Below, piece after piece: positions 61,503 to 64,000 of a stretch of 64,000 nt of DNA. Numbering within the stretch: the first letter of the stretch is position 1; every line of letters begins with the position of its first letter. The notes beneath the pieces are model-generated. The model was not told the DNA's origin and did not search any database. It was given only the letters and a program-made list of their open reading frames with translations. The stretch is from JANPIX01 sp031425195 (GTDB lineage Bacteria > Pseudomonadota > Alphaproteobacteria > Rhodobacterales > Rhodobacteraceae), in assembly GCA_031425195.1 (NCBI GenBank), contig JANPIX010000024.1:1-64000 (forward strand), written 5' to 3'. The position numbers were made by a program, and so were the translations under genes.

Positions 61503-62006
61503 ATGGCCGAAGGAAATGGTGCTGCAGCCGAGCCTGCAACCACCCCCCAGATCAAGATGCAGGTTCTGGCCCAATACATTCGCGACATGTCGTTTGAAAA
61601 CCTTGTTGCACAAAAGGGCTTGAACGGCGGTGAAGTGCAGCCCGATATTCAGGTTGCGGTGAGTCTGGATGCGCGGAAACGTTCCGTCGATCACCAGTTC
61701 GAAGTGATCAACAAGTTCAAAATCACGTCAAAGAACAAGTCCAGCGGCGACACGCTGTTCCTGATGGAACTGGAGTACGGTGGCGTGTTTCACATCGAGG
61801 GCGTTGCGGAAGAACAGTTGCATCCCTTTCTGCTGATCGAATGCCCGCGCCTTCTGTTCCCGTTCGTGCGCAGGATCATTTCGGATGTCACGCGGGACGG
61901 TGGATTCCCGCCCCTGAACATCGATACCGTGGATTATCTGGCGCTGTATCGGCAGGAAATCGCGCGGCGTACCGAAGCGCAGAAGCCACAAACGATGGTG
62001 TCCTGA
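61503..62006 (+). CDS. secB: Protein-export chaperone SecB
   Basis: Tetrameric cytosolic chaperone that delivers preproteins to SecA. 167 residues from ATG 61503 (MAEGNGAAAEP). Conserved: VLAQYIRDMSFENLV, LMELEYGGVFHIEGV, CPRLLFPFVRRIISDVTRDG and PPLNIDTVDYLALY. An in-frame longer start is unlikely because GAGGAG lies just upstream of this ATG. Convergent with dnaQ. Confidence 0.96.
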   Translation: MAEGNGAAAEPATTPQIKMQVLAQYIRDMSFENLVAQKGLNGGEVQPDIQVAVSLDARKRSVDHQFEVINKFKITSKNKSSGDTLFLMELEYGGVFHIEGVAEEQLHPFLLIECPRLLFPFVRRIISDVTRDGGFPPLNIDTVDYLALYRQEIARRTEAQKPQTMVS

Positions 62007-62023
62007 TCTGAGGGCCGCACCGT

Positions 62024-62728
62024 TCAGTCGGTGCGGCGCTGCCAGATTGCCTTGGGGCCAAGGCGTTCAACAAAAACGGCATGGGCCGCCAGCTCCGCTT
62101 CGGTGATCCGCCTTTGCAGGGGCACCGGACGCGGGCCCGCTTGCCAGGATTTGCCGTCCAGACCAAGATGTGAATTGTCACGCTTGGACGTGCCCGCCGC
62201 CAGAACCAGATCGGGCTGCCGACCACCGACCAATTCAAGATAGACTTCCGCCAGCAATTCACTGTCAAGAAGTGCGCCGTGTTTTTGCCGGGCGGTATTA
62301 TCAACGCCGAACCTGCGGCACAGTGCATCCAGCGACGCTTGAGAGCCGGGAAATTTCTGGCGGGCCAACATGACGGTATCAAAGGCCCGCGCGGCTGGCA
62401 GCAGCGGAAGCCCCGCGCGGCCAAGTTCGGCATTGAGGAATTTCATATCGAACGCGGCGTTGTGTATGACAAGCCGTGCGTCCCCGATGAACGCGAGAAA
62501 TTCCGCGGCGACGGCAGCGAACACAGGTTTGCCGCGCAGGAAATCATCGCCAAGCCCATGGATGGCAAAGGCTTCAGGCGGCATCGGTCGTTTGGGATCA
62601 AGGTACTGGTGGTATGTCCGCCCCGTTGCGACGTGGTTGAAAAGTTCAACCGCACCGATTTCGACGATGCGGTGGCCGTCTGCGGGATCGAGTCCTGTGG
62701 TTTCAGTGTCGAGAACGATTTCACGCAT
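62024..62728 (-). CDS. dnaQ: DNA polymerase III epsilon subunit (3'-5' exonuclease)
   Basis: Proofreading exonuclease of the replicase. 234 residues from ATG 62728. DEDDh motifs: Exo I VLDTETTGLDPADG, Exo II NAAFDMKFLNAEL and Exo III with HGALLDSELLAEVYLEL. The start lies inside the 3' end of coaE (8-base overlap), giving coupled translation. Confidence 0.95.
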   Translation of the reverse strand: MREIVLDTETTGLDPADGHRIVEIGAVELFNHVATGRTYHQYLDPKRPMPPEAFAIHGLGDDFLRGKPVFAAVAAEFLAFIGDARLVIHNAAFDMKFLNAELGRAGLPLLPAARAFDTVMLARQKFPGSQASLDALCRRFGVDNTARQKHGALLDSELLAEVYLELVGGRQPDLVLAAGTSKRDNSHLGLDGKSWQAGPRPVPLQRRITEAELAAHAVFVERLGPKAIWQRRTD

Positions 62729-63317
62729 CGGACGCTCCAGACCGAATAAAGGCGACAAGGGCATGGACCCCGATGCGCGTCGCGTCGAGCGCCAGCGTTT
62801 CCAGTATATGGGTGGCCATAGACCGCTTTTGCGGGTCAGGCATCTGCCGCGCAAGCAAGGATTGGAAAAGAACCTCGGTCATCCCCGGCCGGGCCATGAC
62901 ACGGCTTTTCTGCAGGGCAGGCGGGGCGGTGACCAGCAGCGTTGCGTCCATGTCAGACTGATACCCTTTCTCGAACAGAAGGGGGATATCGAAGACAGCG
63001 ATATCGCCCGTTACAGTTGCTGCAAAATGCGTGCGGTCCTGTGCTGTCAGGGGGTGGACGATCGCCTCGATCAGAGGCAGTGCCGCAGGATCGTTGGTTA
63101 CCGCCTGTTTGAGGATGGTCCGATCAACCTTGCCCTGTCTGATGGCGGCAGGGAAGGCAGCCCCAATCGGGAGCACGGCCGCCCCGCCGTTGGCGTAAAG
63201 GCGGGTGACGCATTCGTCGGCATCCCAGACGGGCATGCCCGCGTCACGGAAAAAGGCGGCAGTCGTGCTTTTGCCCATCCCGATGGAACCCGTCAGACCA
63301 AGTCGAAAAACCGTCAT
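62721..63317 (-). CDS. coaE: Dephospho-CoA kinase
   Basis: Last enzyme of coenzyme A synthesis; phosphorylates the 3' hydroxyl of dephospho-CoA. 198 residues with P-loop LTGSIGMGKST and the VWDADECVTRLY and FDIPLLFEKGY blocks. Overlaps aroE by four bases and dnaQ by eight, so aroE-coaE-dnaQ is one transcript. Confidence 0.95.
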   Translation of the reverse strand: MTVFRLGLTGSIGMGKSTTAAFFRDAGMPVWDADECVTRLYANGGAAVLPIGAAFPAAIRQGKVDRTILKQAVTNDPAALPLIEAIVHPLTAQDRTHFAATVTGDIAVFDIPLLFEKGYQSDMDATLLVTAPPALQKSRVMARPGMTEVLFQSLLARQMPDPQKRSMATHILETLALDATRIGVHALVAFIRSGASDA

Positions 63318-64000
63318 GCGCCCAGCACCGCGCGGCGGGTTGCTTCGTCAACCTCGGGCTTGTGGCCGAACCAGCGTTCAAATCCGGGGGCCGCCTGATG
63401 CAACAGCATCCCTAAACCATCGACGACCGTGCAGCCAATGTCTTCGACCGCGATCAGGAACGCTGTCTTGAGCGGTGTATAGACAAGATCCGTCACCAGT
63501 GCCGCCGGGTTCATCTGTGCCAAAGACAGGCTGAAATCCGGCTTTCCGACCATGCCCATGGATGACGTGTTGACCACTGTCGCCGCACCTTCGAACATTT
63601 GTCCGGCATGAACCCAGTCATGCACCACCACCTTCGCTCCGAAATCGTGACGCAATGCCTCGGCACGGGCCCGGGTGCGGTTGGCCAGACGGATTTCCGG
63701 AACACCAACTTCGATCAAGGCGGCAACCACGGCGCGGGCAGCGCCGCCTGCGCCGATGACGGCGGCCGGTCCGGCGGCAGGGTTCCAACCGGGTGCCTGC
63801 TGGCGGAGGTTGGCGATAAAGCCCGACCCGTCGGTGTTGTCCGCGTGTATCGTCCCATCCTTGAGGAAAATCAATGTGTTCGCCGCACCGATCAGGGCTG
63901 CGCGGTCTGCGACAATGTCGGCCATGCCAAGGATGGTTTCCTTGTGGGGGATGGTGACGTTCAGACCGACAAAACCCAGACGAGGAAGCATCTGCAACGC
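63314..64000 (-). CDS. aroE: Shikimate dehydrogenase, 5' end cut by window edge
   Basis: NADPH-dependent reduction of 3-dehydroshikimate in aromatic amino-acid synthesis. About 228 residues are visible of a usual 270-280. Seen are NVTIPHKE (substrate lysine), ADNTDGSGF and the NADP motif GAGGAARAVVAAL with NRTRARAE. The start codon lies beyond the window end. First of an aroE-coaE-dnaQ operon. Confidence 0.94.
   Translation of the reverse strand, partial: ALQMLPRLGFVGLNVTIPHKETILGMADIVADRAALIGAANTLIFLKDGTIHADNTDGSGFIANLRQQAPGWNPAAGPAAVIGAGGAARAVVAALIEVGVPEIRLANRTRARAEALRHDFGAKVVVHDWVHAGQMFEGAATVVNTSSMGMVGKPDFSLSLAQMNPAALVTDLVYTPLKTAFLIAVEDIGCTVVDGLGMLLHQAAPGFERWFGHKPEVDEATRRAVLGA

Noticed and set aside
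1..64000. CRISPR arrays, tRNA or rRNA genes, insertion sequences
   Set aside because: None was recognised on reading both strands; the only repeats seen are the short ones listed.

Overview
The window reads as a chromosomal segment of a GC-rich alphaproteobacterium of the Rhodobacterales (Roseobacter/Rhodobacter type). The reasons are the dnaA-dnaN-recF-gyrB block next to rpsT and a crotonase, the aroE-coaE-dnaQ-secB-fxsA-Tim44-mltA-smr-hslU/V block, the flaF/flbT flagellin regulators, and a DUF1217 protein and MotE/DUF6468-type flagellar proteins known mainly from this class. No rRNA, tRNA, CRISPR array, transposase or prophage gene was seen. Gene names rest on reading the translated sequence; no database search was run.

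Layout. (1) 1-10.0 kb, all minus strand: replication and repair block (mutM, crotonase, rpsT, dnaA, dnaN, recF, a VOC protein, a LysE-type exporter, gyrB cut by the window edge). (2) 10.1-13.3 kb: ubiE-ubiB (plus), convergent with an aminoglycoside-phosphotransferase-like kinase. (3) 13.3-25.4 kb: first half of a flagellar cluster. flgD-fliK (minus) diverges from a FlgJ-type rod protein and a FlgN-like gene; then come flagellin, flaF, flbT, DUF1217; then fliI (minus) diverging from flgB-flgC-fliE-fliQ-flgF-flgG-flgA-flgH and a FliL-family gene. (4) 25.4-31.8 kb: a sugar island inside the flagellar cluster, made of galM, a FadR/DgoR-like regulator and a ytfQ-ytfR-ytfT-yjfF transporter (galactofuranose type). 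(5) 32.0-51.2 kb: second half of the flagellar cluster. It holds a long minus-strand operon (fliL, DUF6468-like, MotE-like, motA, a 750-residue periplasmic protein, lytic transglycosylase, flhA, fliR, flhB, FliJ-like), fliF-fliH-fliN-fliP (plus), flgE-flgK-flgL-flgI and motB (minus). (6) 51.2-54.4 kb: KpsE/KpsT/KpsM-type polysaccharide exporter. (7) 54.5-64 kb: hslV, a membrane protein, hslU, a lipoprotein hydrolase, smr, mltA, Tim44-like, fxsA, secB, dnaQ, coaE and aroE (cut by the window edge).

The flagellar part encodes most of one flagellum: MS ring (fliF), export gate (flhA, flhB, fliP, fliQ, fliR) and ATPase (fliH, fliI), rod (flgB, flgC, flgF, flgG, fliE), L and P rings (flgH, flgI, flgA), hook (flgD, flgE, fliK), junction (flgK, flgL), one flagellin, and the stator (motA, motB). 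The switch genes fliG and fliM, and fliO, are not in the window. TTAA-N7-TTAA-like sites, the CtrA consensus of alphaproteobacteria, lie in several of the divergent flagellar intergenic regions.

The most interesting part is the motA neighbourhood. A MotE-like protein and a large uncharacterised secreted protein (an AMIN-like domain followed by a helical-repeat region) flank motA in one translationally coupled operon, which suggests a stator-accessory module comparable to rhizobial MotC/MotE but with an unrelated large partner. Also notable are three degenerate tandem copies of the 3' end of the DUF1217 gene, the sugar-transport island splitting the flagellar cluster, and a membrane-protein gene wedged between hslV and hslU.
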